Part shown: one piece after another, positions 10,576 to 23,084 of the stretch
Position numbering within the stretch: the first letter of the stretch is position 1
Layout: the number at the start of each line of letters is the position of its first letter
From: Siphonodentalium dalli
Taxonomy: Eukaryota > Mollusca > Scaphopoda > Gadilida > Siphonodentaliidae
NCBI GenBank assembly: GCA_032622095.1
Contig: CP136064.1
Location: 278,903,614 to 278,967,613 of the forward strand
DNA: 64,000 nucleotides
Direction of reading: 5' to 3'
The notes under the pieces: generated by a model
Database searches by the model: none
The model's input: the letters and a program-made list of their open reading frames with translations, nothing else
Told to the model about the DNA's origin: nothing
Position numbers and translations under genes: made by a program

Positions 10576-11145
10576 GTGTTGTTTTGTGTTGTGTAGGTTG
10601 ATTTGCATAACTAGCTGTTTGGACTATTCAGCAAAGATTGCAAATGATCTATATCTGCTTGGGATACTTTTATCTTCCTGAAAATGTATTTTTTTCTCAG
10701 ATCACTTCCGTGTTATTAAAGCTCATTTTGTTATGTTATGCAACAACTAAAATTTATTTATTTCTCTGGTGTCGATTACCAATGCATTCGCGGATCAAAC
10801 GTGTGAATAAATCAAATGAAATGCAACCCCGTTTCCTGTGTGTTAATCCGACACACCGAAAATAGGTTGTGACACCCCTTCATATCAGGTTGAATAACAT
10901 GGGTGTTTGTCCTGGCGATTTCAAATGACCTTCGGCTTACTATTACACTCAAAACCAAACACGATATACTTTAAGAACAGTTTGTTTTGGTTTCCTTTGT
11001 GTGACGTCACACCCGGTACATCAAAGACAAAAGCCGAAGCATTACTCAGATGATTGGTTGTCAAATTGTTGCAAAATCTTATTAGAACGTTATTATTATC
11101 TGACCCCTTACTTTTGCCAATTATATATTACTTATACAATGGACC
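10576..11145. other. No gene seen
   Basis: A+T-rich sequence with short frames only. No repeat or regulatory structure that I can support. Confidence 0.3.
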
Positions 11146-11182
11146 CCCCCCCCCACATATATATATATATATATATATACGA
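11143..11182. repeat. C-run followed by AT microsatellite
   Basis: A run of C bases followed by about 12 AT/TA steps. A second short (TA)n tract is at 11311-11324. Confidence 0.9.
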
Positions 11183-11392
11183 CAATTATAATACGCGATA
11201 CTGTTTTACACCCCTACCTCCCCATGTATACACCGTACCTACACCCATCCACGAATGTGCCCTATTGGTATACATGTTATATTAAATGTTCAATTGGTCT
11301 ATTCACATGTATATATATATATATTCTCACTCTATTATACCAATATTTATGGTGACTTGAGAATAAACTATCTGTATCTGTATCTGTAACGT
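11183..11392 (+). mobile_element. 3' fragment of a retroelement with TATCTG-repeat tail
   Basis: The stretch ends GAGAATAAACTATCTGTATC followed by more CTGTAT repeats (11360-11391). An AATAAA just before a hexamer tail is characteristic of many non-LTR element and SINE 3' ends. No coding part remains. Confidence 0.5.
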
Positions 11393-11984
11393 GCACTGAT
11401 TTCTGAGAGAATCTGACGGCATTCATGTTATGACATGTCTGGCTGGGTAGGGCCTGTTCCTTGCTAAATACCAGTGTGTGGAAATTAAAAGATTGACAGC
11501 GAAAGTTACACGGAACGATGCTTTATTTCTAAACATGTTTACCTGCATTCGAAGTAGACATTTTGTATCGGGTTTCTTTTCCTCGACATGTTTGGGTTAA
11601 CAAAAACCATATTTCTTACAGGTGTTGGTTGAATCTTATTCCCTCTTGGGATGCCCCAATGTTGTCGAACAGATGTACACGATAGTTGCGACGGCACTTC
11701 TGTGAATCCCCTAAGTTGCCATTGTTCAAGCCCCAACACTAGACCAATGATATGAGAGCAGGACTCTTTGTTTCTGTAAATGTTATAAAAACGGACTAAG
11801 GTGGGTGGTTCGCGATCTGACTGAATCCAATGAATATTATGGAGGCCTAAATGTACGACAATAAATACCTTTATTATATGCTCATAAGTGTCTTTCCCCA
11901 ATTCCTATGTTAAAACGTAACGAAAAAATCGATATATCTAACGATGTTCACCTCGTTAATGAAACAACATGTTAATAACAGTTC
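11393..11984. other. No supported gene
   Basis: A 120-codon minus-strand frame (11539-11901) has no recognisable domain and no splice or homology support. Otherwise nothing distinctive. Confidence 0.3.
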
Positions 11985-12235
11985 TGAGTGACGTCAGATA
12001 CTTCAGGGGTTAACATAACTTATTATCAGACCTGAAAATAGATCAGGATATTCAACGTCACAACGTCTTGTCCAATCAAAGCGCGTTTCATATAATAAAA
12101 CAGTTATCGCATTGTTTCTTGGTGACACGAGGAATTGTCAGCCCTTGGAAGTCAATATTCACCTCGGCCTACGGCCTTGGTAAATATTGACTTCCTCGGG
12201 ATGACAATTCCTCGTGTCAACATCGAAACAATACA
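11985..12235. mobile_element. Fold-back element with CRE and CCAAT motifs
   Basis: A hairpin at about 12122-12233 pairs TGACACGAGGAATTGTCA and GAAGTCAATATT with their complements around a centre CCTCGGCCTACGGCCTTGG. On its left lie GTGACGTCAG (about 11990) and GTCCAATCAAAGCGCG (about 12069). The layout resembles the elements at 2258, 26612 and 41109. Confidence 0.6.
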
Positions 12236-12240
12236 ATAAT

Positions 12241-14330
12241 TGTATAAAATCAAACGATCAGTAACCATGGCTGAATTGATGAAGTGTGTTATGACTCGGT
12301 TCGTTGTAAATAAAGAGCGTTTAGTTATGGTACATGTCTGATTCGCTGTCAGAATATTATATGGAACAGTTCCCTCGTTTGACAAGGCACCAACACCTTT
12401 ATATCAGAAATATATTGTAAATGTTATAATTTTGGGATAAATACACGATGCGTAATTGCCTGCAAATTGCTTACGTTCGTCGACGTATGAATATAAAGTT
12501 ATCCTCCCTGCATCGGGTGACAATCACGCCGGATCCGGATATATGAGTTTTGAATGTCAAGGTCGAGTCGCACGGGTAAATTAATATGCCTATGCCAGTT
12601 CCCGGCCGAAAGTACCCCCACATACCAAGTTTCATCGAAATCGGGTCGGCCGTTTTCGAGTTCATCGCGATCACACACACACACACACACCCCTCACCCC
12701 CCCACACACACACACAGATCTTCCAAAAAATATAATAGATATATAACGATCAGCGTTGCGTTTAAACGGTGCGAAATTAGACCATATAAATATTCCAATT
12801 TATTTAATTTCCAACGACTGTTGGTAGGCCTCGCCTATACTCAGAAATAAAGGGAATGGAAAGCTTACCCCGCTTAGCACGAGCAGTGGATTTCATTGAA
12901 ACATCCAGAACTGTATTGGATATGTAGTAGGTGTGGCTTTTCACTCTTCCGTTGGCACCGATAGCACTTTGCCGAAATGAACAGTGATTGCTCTGTTATG
13001 GACATTTTTACATCGTGTAGATAGCCTTCCACATAATAATTATAACCAAGTTTTTTTTACTTCGCAAAGAAACATCTGATCGCTTACAAAAATCACATGA
13101 AAAGGAAGGCGACAGAGCGGACAGGTTAGCACAACTTTCATCACTTTGGTTTGCCTGATGGTAATGATGTCCCGCATTCACACCCGGCATGTTTATATAA
13201 TATACCACATTGGCAAATACTTCTTCTCTCTTCATAATCATTGCTAGCACCCGACGATCGTTACCGTGTGATTTCACTCACATCCAATAAAAAGAAATCA
13301 CTCGGGACGAAATTATTTCGCAACAGTGACTGGAATAGAGATATAAACTCAATCTTCTCATACATATTATATATCATTCGAAATTCATCATTACCCACAT
13401 AGCACATTAGCAGGACCACTTTATCAGGGATGAGTGACTATTAGCTATTCGTAATTCAAACTCAAGGCAGAATTCTTACGTCATCTAGGGTGCATACTGC
13501 GAGGCTGATCTGGCGATGCCATATAGGAGCTACGTGGTAACTTTGATTAATAACGTACTCGCTATATTGCGTACCGGTTAGACTTTTTGCAGGCTGTATG
13601 TATTCGCGGATGTATCTTCGCGGATGTCTCATTGGTTATGTCCGTGTTAATTGCTTTCGATATTTAGATGTGAACAATGGCTGGCCCACTCTTGAAGATT
13701 TTATTGCGGGAACACAATGCATAATATAACATCTAACGTTGCTTATAAAATATGTCTCAGTTGGAATGTAGAATAATTGTCGTATTGCGGTGTATTTAAT
13801 CCGATTATTAAAGTTTTGGTCCGCATTTATAGGCTTTCTGGTGTGGTGAATGAGAAACATTCAGTGATAAGTCGTAGTTGTGTAATAATTTGAAGTATTA
13901 ATTGTTTTAACGGTATATTTTATATTTTAAATATGATCTTGAGGGCGTTACCTTTACTGACTATGGTTTTCTTGTCTCCCATAGCTCCGCTGAGATAGCA
14001 CTGCCACACTGAACATTTTGGTAAGGATTTCTTACATGTTCTTAGTTTTTATATTTTAGGACTAAAATTGTGTATATATGCCCGACTCAGTGCGTATAGC
14101 ACTTATCCATACCGAAAGAATTACAATTATTGCTAACTGTTGGGGGTCAAAATAAGATAATAGGCGACCAAATATAGTTCCGACGATTTACTGGGATAAA
14201 TTAGACTTGCAAATGAAGGTTTTTTTTTTAGCAAATGGCGACATTCGTACGATTTCAATCAATGAATCATGAGTTTTATATCTGCCTGTTAACATTGCTA
14301 AGGATATAATAGGAATAGAACATGGTTTAA
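12241..14330. other. Mostly unique sequence, no gene seen
   Basis: The 12490-12716 part resembles the tandem repeat at 1684 in style: CATACCAAGTTTCATCGAAA, then a gtcggccgttttcgag phrase, then a CA/C-rich microsatellite at 12671-12716. It is probably another transposon tail. Minus-strand frames at 13008-13277 and 13636-13860 are not recognisable. Confidence 0.35.
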
Positions 14331-14893
14331 AAGACAAACAGATAGAAACACTTATATTAGGAATAACAGCGAGACGTTTAACCTGTGAGTTACGGACACG
14401 TTTTATTCATCTGATGCTGCTAAATTTTTGAGGAAACAAAAGAAAGGTGTGCACATTCCGACAGTTCTAGTTATAAGTACACTTCACCGTACTTGACAAA
14501 ATGTGTTGTCCTCATGAGACACTGCTCAACAGCATGACCAGACTCTTTGAAAAAACAACGGATTTACCAATAGATAGGATTTTCTTCGGCTTTTGGAAGG
14601 GATACTGCAGCACAACTGGAGGAGTAATGATAGTAAGTTTCATTTTGAATGGGATTTCCCATTCTAAAAATAGATGTATCGGTTAGCACAGTTAAAAGAA
14701 GTACCATCGCGTGGCAGTGACCTATCCAATGATAACCGGGAGCACTGTTTTTTCGTAATTCTCATCAGAGGCATAGTTCATTGTGCGAAAGGTCTCTGCT
14801 GAGTGCTGATTTGTGCGCACGCGCCGCGCGACGAATTATAGTCCTGCAAAACAACGCCCGACAAATTCCCACGCAGCATCGCTAACTATACAA

Positions 14894-14969
14894 CACTCTC
14901 GATAAGAGACACCGCGGGTAGAGGTTGCTGTCACTCTCGATAAGAGACACCGCTGGTAGAGGTTGCTGT
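14894..14969 (+). promoter_or_regulatory. 38-bp tandem duplication upstream of TLR copy 1
   Basis: Two copies of a 38-bp unit starting CACTCTCGATAAGAGACACC at 14894 and 14932, differing at one base. The unit contains a small hairpin (TCTC...GAGA). The paralogous site before TLR copy 2 (37135-37172) has a single unit. It lies about 250-320 bases before the start codon, so a promoter or 5' leader role is possible but unproven. Confidence 0.55.
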
Positions 14970-15214
14970 CACGCGTCATTCCGTGTGACCTCTGCTCGAG
15001 CTCTGCTCGCGGTTGTTGCGTTGTGGAAACCGAGTGAAAGTCAACATTTCGTTGGAATACGGAAAATTTGTTGGAATGATGTTTCTGTCTGCAGTTTATT
15101 TAAATAAGGAAGATTCTGATGATGTCGGATCTGCACTTTACTGGAGCGTAGAAGAATGTTAGTAACTGCATAACGATCACGCAGCAGACTGCGACCTGTG
15201 CCCACTCTGTTGCT

Positions 15215-17293
15215 ATGGACACCAGCGTGGGAATAGTGTTGCTTTGTGTATTCTATAGAGCCATCGTGGATGCTCAGTATTCATTTGATAAAGATTATCA
15301 GGAGATTAACGAGTTACTCAGGATATTATCAGGAGTTTATCAAGATACATTTGAGGAGGTAGGGAAAGTGCCATTCGCCCCTTTCGAATTCGAACTTGAA
15401 GATCCCGGGGTTAGCCCCCCAAACCACAATTATTCATTTGATGATGCTGGAGATTATCAGCGTGTCATGGATTTATTGCATATTTCAGATGATTGCGACT
15501 GTACAACGAAAAGAATATTCGTTCCTGATGGCAATATGACTAGAAGCTATGAAAACAGAACAGCACAGGATCGGTTGGCTCACATAGAATGCTCGACAAT
15601 CAACATAAATACTTTGACGTTCTGGCATTTCACGCTTGGACGCCATGATTTGTTTATGAATTGGCCATCAACGTATCCAGTTGCATATCACTTGAATTGT
15701 CACAGAACATTTTTCAAACATGTACCTTGTATGCATTTATATTCGTTGTTCGGACTGAAATATTTGTCGTTAAACGGTTGTAGTTTGAGGTTTATTTATT
15801 GTGGGTGGAGTCATTTAGAAGTTCTGGAAGTTATGGATGATGTTGGAATATCTCACGATTCACACCCGAATAGGAGATGCAAGCCAATTCTTAGAATTCT
15901 GTTAATAAGATTGTTCCGATGGTGCCCAGGTAAATCTAATCCTCTCTTGACTGAGGAAGAAATATTTCCGCCAATGCCGGTCTTGCAAATTTTTACAGCC
16001 CAAAGATGTCGACTCACAAGGTTCCCTTTTGGTGAAGGGTTCATTCGAACATTGAAACGAAGTTCACAACTGGAATTGATAAATTTGTCACACAATGGTA
16101 TCCAGTTTCTCGAGGTCTTCAATACATCTCAGCTAAAATCTCCGCATCTGGCTTTGGACTTTTCACACAATGAGATCGAGAAAGTTACATCGGCTCAGTT
16201 AGAACTTCTAGTGGGGCAGGAGTCCATATATGTGAACCTCTCTCATAACTCTATCACGGACATCGATATGCTAGACTCTTACACATTTACAAAGCATAAT
16301 GTGACAATTGACCTGTCCAATAACAAGATTACAACAATCAATCAAGTGGATTTTGAATATTTAATCAACTCAAATTCCACATTTGTGAATCTACAAAACA
16401 ATCAACTGGATTGCAATTGTCGAATGTCGTTCCTCTGGGAAATATCCCTGCTAGGCAATTACACGTACCTTTGGAGTGAGAAATGTGCTTCGCCTAAACA
16501 GTTTGCTGGGAAATATCTCAAACAGCTTACTCTCTCGGATATATGTCAGAATAATGATGGATCCAACCCTGAATACGTTTATTTAAAACTAGAAACAGCC
16601 ATCATTTTAATGACCCTGTTTTTAGTTGTAACTGTAATAATATCCTTATTGATGTTCAAGTATCGCACAGAGATGCGCGTCGTAATATATACGAAATGCG
16701 GGTTAGTTCTACCATGTGAGTCACGTGATTACGAAGATAACAAACGATATGATGCATTCGTAGCTTATTCAGGTTGCGATGAAGATCTCAGGTGGGTGAT
16801 CGGGACACTCTTCCCAATGCTGACAAAGGATGGAAACGACTTCAAAATATGCCTCCACCACAAGGACTTTGTTCCCGGAAAATCTATAGCTCAAAATATT
16901 GCTGACGCAATTGAATGTAGCCGATACACAATACTCGTTCTAAGCCGCAATTTTCTCCTTAGTGAATGGTGTATATATGAGTTCCGGTCAGCATTCGACC
17001 AAAGCCTCCAGGAGCGGAAACAACATATGATATTCATCCTATTGGAGGAAATAGCCGATGACCAGATGGACCCTGACCTCCGTAAGTGCTTGCGTGTATA
17101 TACATATATTAAAGCAGACGATGTTCTACTTCGTGAGAGGATGACGTACGCTTTGAGTGACAAGGTGAGAGGGAGGAGGGGTCGGGCGCGACGAGGCGCT
17201 AGGCGTAGAATGTTGGGCGTGCAGCCAAGAGTGGACGAAGGCCAAGCTGTTGCGGCGGCTAATGTTATCCAGGAAGCCGAGACCGAACTGTAA
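15215..17293 (+). CDS. Toll-like receptor (single-exon, LRR-TM-TIR), intact copy
   Basis: A 692-residue type I membrane receptor expected to sense ligands at the cell surface or in endosomes and to signal through TIR adaptors such as MyD88. A hydrophobic signal peptide covers residues 1-21 (ending VDAQ). A cysteine cluster (DCDC, about 95) is followed by about eight leucine-rich repeats (for example LELINLSHNGIQFLEVF, VNLSHNSITDID, VTIDLSNNKITTI). An LRR C-terminal cap starts at C400/C402 (LDCNC). The transmembrane helix is about 462-482 (ILMTLFLVVTVIISLLMF). The TIR domain starts at R511 with box 1 YDAFVAYS; box 2 is HKDFVPGK (K550, P554, G555), where many TLRs have RDxxPG. The box 3 Phe-Trp is not seen, and a basic tail (RGRRGRARRGARRR) follows. 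The ectodomain (~440 residues) is short, and it has one cysteine cluster on the membrane side. Start: the first ATG giving a signal peptide. No introns are needed. A broken paralogue lies at 37402. Confidence 0.92.
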   Translation: MDTSVGIVLLCVFYRAIVDAQYSFDKDYQEINELLRILSGVYQDTFEEVGKVPFAPFEFELEDPGVSPPNHNYSFDDAGDYQRVMDLLHISDDCDCTTKRIFVPDGNMTRSYENRTAQDRLAHIECSTININTLTFWHFTLGRHDLFMNWPSTYPVAYHLNCHRTFFKHVPCMHLYSLFGLKYLSLNGCSLRFIYCGWSHLEVLEVMDDVGISHDSHPNRRCKPILRILLIRLFRWCPGKSNPLLTEEEIFPPMPVLQIFTAQRCRLTRFPFGEGFIRTLKRSSQLELINLSHNGIQFLEVFNTSQLKSPHLALDFSHNEIEKVTSAQLELLVGQESIYVNLSHNSITDIDMLDSYTFTKHNVTIDLSNNKITTINQVDFEYLINSNSTFVNLQNNQLDCNCRMSFLWEISLLGNYTYLWSEKCASPKQFAGKYLKQLTLSDICQNNDGSNPEYVYLKLETAIILMTLFLVVTVIISLLMFKYRTEMRVVIYTKCGLVLPCESRDYEDNKRYDAFVAYSGCDEDLRWVIGTLFPMLTKDGNDFKICLHHKDFVPGKSIAQNIADAIECSRYTILVLSRNFLLSEWCIYEFRSAFDQSLQERKQHMIFILLEEIADDQMDPDLRKCLRVYTYIKADDVLLRERMTYALSDKVRGRRGRARRGARRRMLGVQPRVDEGQAVAAANVIQEAETEL

Positions 17294-17350
17294 CCAGACA
17301 CTAGACGGGTTCTAATACGAAGCTGTGTCAATTAGATATTAGATGAGTTC

Positions 17351-20300
17351 TAGTCATATTTGCTATAGTAAACAAAACTACCAGCAGCTATGAATGGTTT
17401 AGACGATACAGACCCTAGTTTTTTTCTTTTGGTGGCTCTTAATGGCTAAGACACTGCGCTTGTGTTGTCTAACCAAGAAATCAACGAACAGGCATTCGAG
17501 CATTAAACAACAGACAGTTCCAAAGTATAGGTGTGAGTTGTACCGACGCTCGAATGATCAGGTTGTCCGTTGAGTGCTTAATTACACAACGCAAGCGCGA
17601 CTGTATTAACCACAACACGAAATTGTTGCAATTGACATTATTCTGTATGGGAAAATGGGGGGGGGTCGAACAAAATAAAACCAATATCGATAAAAATGAT
17701 GTATATAGAACTAATTTCGTCAGTGTCACTTCGTTTTCTCACGTATAAATTAATACAAATTATATTTTTGCAGAATTTTCTGCTATTGCAATGGGTTGAA
17801 CAATATAGTAATTGGGCACACTCCATGCAACCTACATGTATGCCGCGGCGGGAGAAACATTAAAACATTGACGAAATGAGTTCTATATACGCATGATACG
17901 CCCCCCAAACTTTGGTAAAAATATTGAACAATTGGTTGGAAGTTTCAAGCCTAACACACCATCAGTTGGAGAATTCAAATCGAACATAGGTTGCAAATGA
18001 TTTCATAGTTTAATATTTCAACCACTAGTTATAGTGGTGTGAAATTGGTTGTGACTAAATTGGCATCAGTTGGAAATTCTTAACCTGACAGTTGTGCCCG
18101 GTTAGCGATTAGAAATTGCCAACAGGTGGATAGAGGGTGCAAATAGAATTTCCCAATAAGTTAAAGAAATTATTCAAAGGAGGTGCAGTTATAAATTCCA
18201 ATTATTACACCTCAACGGAGATATTCTAGACACGTACCTGTAAATAAGTACCTGTAAATAAAACTTTGTTCACCACAATTCTGATATAGATGGGTCAGCT
18301 CTCTTATCTTCATATATTTGTTCCAGTCACTTCGTTGACTCGGAATTGGGCGTTTTACTGTTGACCGTCCAGGAGTTTACTTTCGACAGATCAAACCAGA
18401 ATGAATTGTTTTAGACAAAACACTTCAATAAAAAATGTTAGATTTAATTAAGAAAATATACACATGTCGGCAGCGGTCAGACATAGCGTAGCGAGAGGGG
18501 GTGAACTCTGTTTTGCAGCTTGATTCTCCGATTGCACATTACAGGGAGATAACCCATGACGACAGGCGGCAATGAGATTGTCGACTCTAAACGTGCGCAA
18601 CTAATGGAACTGATTTCGTAACCAAATCATGGGAATTAAAATGAGTCAGCGCATATCATAATGGAATGTAACATAAGAAACTCTTTGGCGACAAAATAGT
18701 TGCAAAATGTGACATTTTAACGCTTTGGTTCTAAAAACATAACCCTACCCCCAAAAATGGTTGTCAACGATCTGGTCGTATTTTGCTCTCCTATTTTGTC
18801 TAATCTCGTGATATGCATTACGCGGTTATACCAGTTTTTGTGAAATATGAGTATGAGAGCGAATGTGGTGACCATGGTGACACGATCAGAATAATAGAAT
18901 CGCGGTCATGAAATGGCTGTCAAAATGGTCACATGCAACCACCAAGCCAAGCCAAGACGAAAGCAACATATTGTATAAACACCTAGTACGTAAAATACGT
19001 ATTAGTAATATCCAAGTCTGTTGTTAAATATCTTTAAAGGTACACATATCTTAAAACAGATCCATCTGGAGGATTTATCGGCCATTGCAACGCAAGTCAA
19101 ACCCAGTAATTTACGTCTTTAAAAGTTCGGGTTTTCTGTTTACAGTCGGGCCCAAAAATAATCATTTCGGGCGTGCAACACACGAAGTAATGTTTCGTCA
19201 CACACTGTATGGTAGTTTCATTCGGCGTGATGATAAATTATTGAATGTAACGCAGAAACTTAAATGCATATCCTTGCGGTATAAATAGTAGTTACATTTC
19301 GGGATTTTTCAGCACTGCCCGTGATAATAAACACACACGTATGTTGCAATGTTTATTATATTGCAAAGAAACCGCCATCTCTTCAAAAGATTAGCACTCC
19401 ATCTCACCAGATCAAATAGACAGTACATCGTGCATTTGATATAAGACTAATTTTCATGCTACTTCCAAACCGGCGTCTTAGTAGACAAGTTGTTCAAATC
19501 ACTTCAGTCGGCAACTTGCAACTCGAATAAGCTATTACGCATATTAGTTTTGCGTATTTTATATCTTACCAAAACCACCCATGAACTTGTGCAAAATATC
19601 AGGTGATCAGCGTTTAAAGCTATTTTATCCACCGTTGACTCAATGTTGCTCTTTGTGGTTGTGAGTCCAGCAGATATATGTAACATTAGGGAGAAGGGAT
19701 ACACACGGTAATGCGGTTGCAGAAAACATAGTACACTTTGCGTATATGTGACCTTGGTGAATATACCCAAATATTATTTACAGGTGTAAAGAGAGTCTCT
19801 GGCACAGAGAATGTAGGCAATTTTGGTCAAGTTTAAATTTCTTTTAAAGATCGTATATGGTACTCATTTGTGTTTTGATAACTTGCTTTCATAGTATACC
19901 ACAATGCATTCTTGTGATAAAAGCGAAATATTCGTGTTTTATTACTTGATCTTAGGCAACTATGACTAATATTTTAAGACACGGAGAATATAATCGACAT
20001 ATTCCACCCATTACTCTATGAATATCTCTCATACTGCTCTATAGCAGTGCATTTTGAAAGGTTTGATGGTGTATATATCAAAAGAAACGATGACCGGTTA
20101 CATTCGTGACACTGCTATGGACAGATATATTTTGGCTTCTATGAAAGGTCACATAATCAATTGGCCGCTATTAAATTTCATTTTACAGTTTAGTATACAC
20201 ATATATCACACGATTCAAGATAAATATTGCAGAAAAAATGCCTTATTCTTCCGTTTTTTTGCGCCCAAAAAGTCCAGATTTAACCATTGTATGAGACCTT

Positions 20301-20799
20301 GCTTTTCGCTATATATCTCGCGAGATATATTAAAGAGAATTCGTAAATCCCCGATAAAATGTTTCTCTTATACTCTGCAATCATTGTTCCTCACATATTT
20401 CGAGCGTGTTGTCACTCTTATGGGACTAGTTATTCGATTTTGCACAAAATGTAATTTCCATTCTATTTTTACCATTTTGGCGGCCATTTTGGGACATACA
20501 TTCTACTTATATGGTTCACGACTAAGTATTGTTTGTATATATCTTAATGTATTAAGAATTTGGAACTAATTGAGCTACACATGACTGAATTCGCATATGG
20601 CGTGATGGAAATGCTTCAGAATTTGAACCACTCCGAAAAATAAAAATATATCAAAAAGCTCAACTCGGATTTTAGGGGACTTTAGCCATGTTGTTCATAA
20701 ACATGTGCTTATTGTCCCTGAAAAAAATCAGCTTTCCCCGATTTTTTCAGTGAAATCTAATGTGCCTGGACTACTAACGATTGAGCCACCGATGCCCCA
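17351..20799. other. A+T-rich intergenic sequence, no gene supported
   Basis: A possible polyadenylation signal AATAAA at about 18256 lies ~960 bases after the TLR stop codon. At 17885-18080 there is a dispersed repeat with GTTGGAAATTT-like words, also seen at 45990-46110 and 54241-54760. A 171-codon frame at 20054-20569 is A+T-rich, has no domain I know, and is not called. The remainder shows nothing. Confidence 0.35.
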
Positions 20800-20852
20800 A
20801 CTTATTATCTGAACATTTCCTGTGGGATAACTGCTCATTAATTATGCACCCT
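20800..20852 (-). repeat. Solitary unit of the 31.8-kb satellite, reversed
   Basis: The stretch AACTTATTATCTGAACATTTCC followed by TGTGGGATAACTGCTCATTA is the reverse complement of the unit that is tandemly repeated at 31855-32545 (CCCACAGGAAATGTTCAGAT). Only one unit is seen here. Confidence 0.7.
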
Positions 20853-22698
20853 AACTTTAGCCAAACTTTTCAACAGCTCGTAGTTTGATTTTCCAACAAT
20901 TTATTTGTGTATAATTTGTTTTTACACCAGCACTTGCATATTTTCCCATATATGACATTTTCCAAAAATAGTCAAGTTGGAAATGTCCAACATTCGGAGA
21001 ACTTGATGTCAGTCTAGATGCTAGGATTTTGCAATTTTAAGGTTCAGATTTCAAAATTTTCTCACACCGGGTGCAACCAGACAATTATGTAACGCTCAGG
21101 TGGTCTATACACAACTATGTGATCTTGATCTCTAAGAGGCCTGTGATGTAAGATGAATCATAATTGCTTCCAGTCGCCCGGTGCAATTTATGACCATTTA
21201 CGACACTGATCTCTGAGAAACCAGATGACATAGAATGAACAAATCACATGAACAATACATAAGTCAGGATAGGCTTCGTGGTATAACCACATAGAAAAAT
21301 AGATCTGACACCAACAGGCTTTGATTAGGCTGGGCCTATTACAGCCGAGGATGAAAAATGGAATAATTATAATGACTAGATAATATAAGTTCAACAAGTT
21401 TATTAAAGTTAACAAATGAAATTAGAATTTGCATATGTGAATAATATTTGATTAATTATGTTTTACAGTTAGAATGTTGAAGGTGTGAAATATGTGATTT
21501 CTGAGGTTGGTTGAATGTGACAAAACTTAAGTAGTTGAAATATTAAAGGAGAAACAAATTATTTAATTTACTTAAATTAAAAGTTTACTTAAAATATAGC
21601 TAATAAGATATAATTATTATAAGTTAGAATATAAGCTAGTTAAACTTTATAGATGACAATTTACTCCTAATTTGAGTTTTTATAAGTTCCCTAAATATTT
21701 CACCACACAAGTTGAATGAAACGTTCATTTATACATTTAATTTGTATTTTATATAAGTGATTACTTTTTGGTGTTCACATGTTTGACTTAGAAATATTTT
21801 AAGAATAGAAATTAGGTAACTGAAAAATGATCTAAGTCAGATAAATGTATTAAAGATTGACTTTAAATTTAACTATTTAAAGTATTTACTTTAATATGAC
21901 TATTTAGAGTATTTACTTTAAATATGAGAAGTTATTTAAATATATGAATATTTAAAGTATTTGTAACAATGGCATTTATTACTTGCTAATAGAAAACTAT
22001 GAAGATTGAAGTAATTGGTGACAATAATTATCACAACATTTGTACATATACAACACATAACAGAGACACGGTTATTTTCACTTTGTTTGTCTGTGAATAT
22101 CAATATTTAGCCAATCAAAGTGTAAGTTGGGCACAACCAAATATCACACCATGATTGGACTCCACCCACACAGGTTCCAATATAATATAAACTTATGAGT
22201 AATTACTTCCACGAAGGCTACGGTCCACACAGGCAAAAATTCACAGACTATTTGTGTGAAATAAGGATAAATCTCCATTTAAATATGGAGATGATAACTT
22301 AGCAGAATTTACATGCTAAGTCCAAAAAATATTATTAATACCATGAACTGAACATCTTAGCACCAATTACTTGCTAAGACTAGATGAATATGAATTAAGA
22401 TGTGCACTATGAAATGTATGACAACACTTAAAGTGCTTGATATATTAACACTAAATTTGTGATTGTGAATAAGACACGCATTTGATCAATGATTGAGTTA
22501 TCATTTTCCAATGAATGGAACTATGATATATATTGATGTGAGAATATGAAATAATACACAAAGGCTGAAATAAAACCAAGTGGCCAAGGTAAGTTTTATT
22601 TCAGGATTCTGTCTTCCAATTAGATTTAAGTAACTAAATGACTTACTTTATTTATTAGAAGAATATTTATTTATTATGGTTGATAAATTTCTAAGTCA
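20853..22698. other. Very A+T-rich sequence, no gene seen
   Basis: 21400-22680 is extremely A+T-rich with many TTAAAT/ATTTAA words and no open frames of interest. A CCAAT-type word (AGCCAATCAAAG) is at about 22110. Nothing else is supported. Confidence 0.35.
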
Positions 22699-22700
22699 TG

Positions 22701-22993
22701 TGCCACTTCAGGCTATGACAAAGATAAAGTTGAGTGCTCATTTCAAGTGGCTAAATAGTTAGGTACAACCTAAACTTATTACATGCCTCTTCAGGCTAGT
22801 ATGGCATCACTGCCTAATTTTCCATAGGATAATAGAAATATTAATTGCCTCTTCAGGCCAAATTTCAGTGATAGTTGAATTAAATGGCTCTCAACTTCGA
22901 GGATCTAACCACTTCAGGCATTGTCCTAACTAGGCTTCTTCAAGCAAACTCAGCTGAGCACATACCACTTAATTCAGCATGCCACTTCAGGCT
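22701..22993 (+). repeat. Six spaced copies of a GCCNCTTCAGGC motif
   Basis: TGCCACTTCAGGCT (22701), TGCCTCTTCAGGCT (22784), TGCCTCTTCAGGCC (22846), CCACTTCAGGCA (22907), GGCTTCTTCAAGC (22933) and GCCACTTCAGGCT (22981) occur in one orientation with unrelated sequence between. The word is partly palindromic (GCCT...AGGC). Confidence 0.6.
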
Positions 22994-23084
22994 CTCACTG
23001 AAAATTCCCATCATGGAAGGATTCTGTGATATATGACAGTAATATTGCATGGCTACTTACAGCACTTGCACAAATACAACCAAG

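Larger units (their letters stand above)
14331..17350 (+). repeat. Segmental duplication unit containing TLR copy 1
   Basis: Homology with 36156-39407 begins at AAAAGACAAACAGATAGAA (14331). It runs through about 880 bases of 5' flank and the whole receptor gene, and ends near ATTAGATGAGTTCTAGTC (17336-17353). The flanks diverge outside it. Copy 2 holds two extra insertions in the 5' flank that are absent here, so this copy gives the pre-insertion state. Confidence 0.85.

Noticed and set aside
11539-11901. 120-codon minus-strand frame
   Set aside because: No recognisable content or splice signals, and unsupported by neighbours.
20054-20569. 171-codon plus-strand frame
   Set aside because: A+T-rich, no recognisable domain, no splice or start context, and the region contains repeat phrases.
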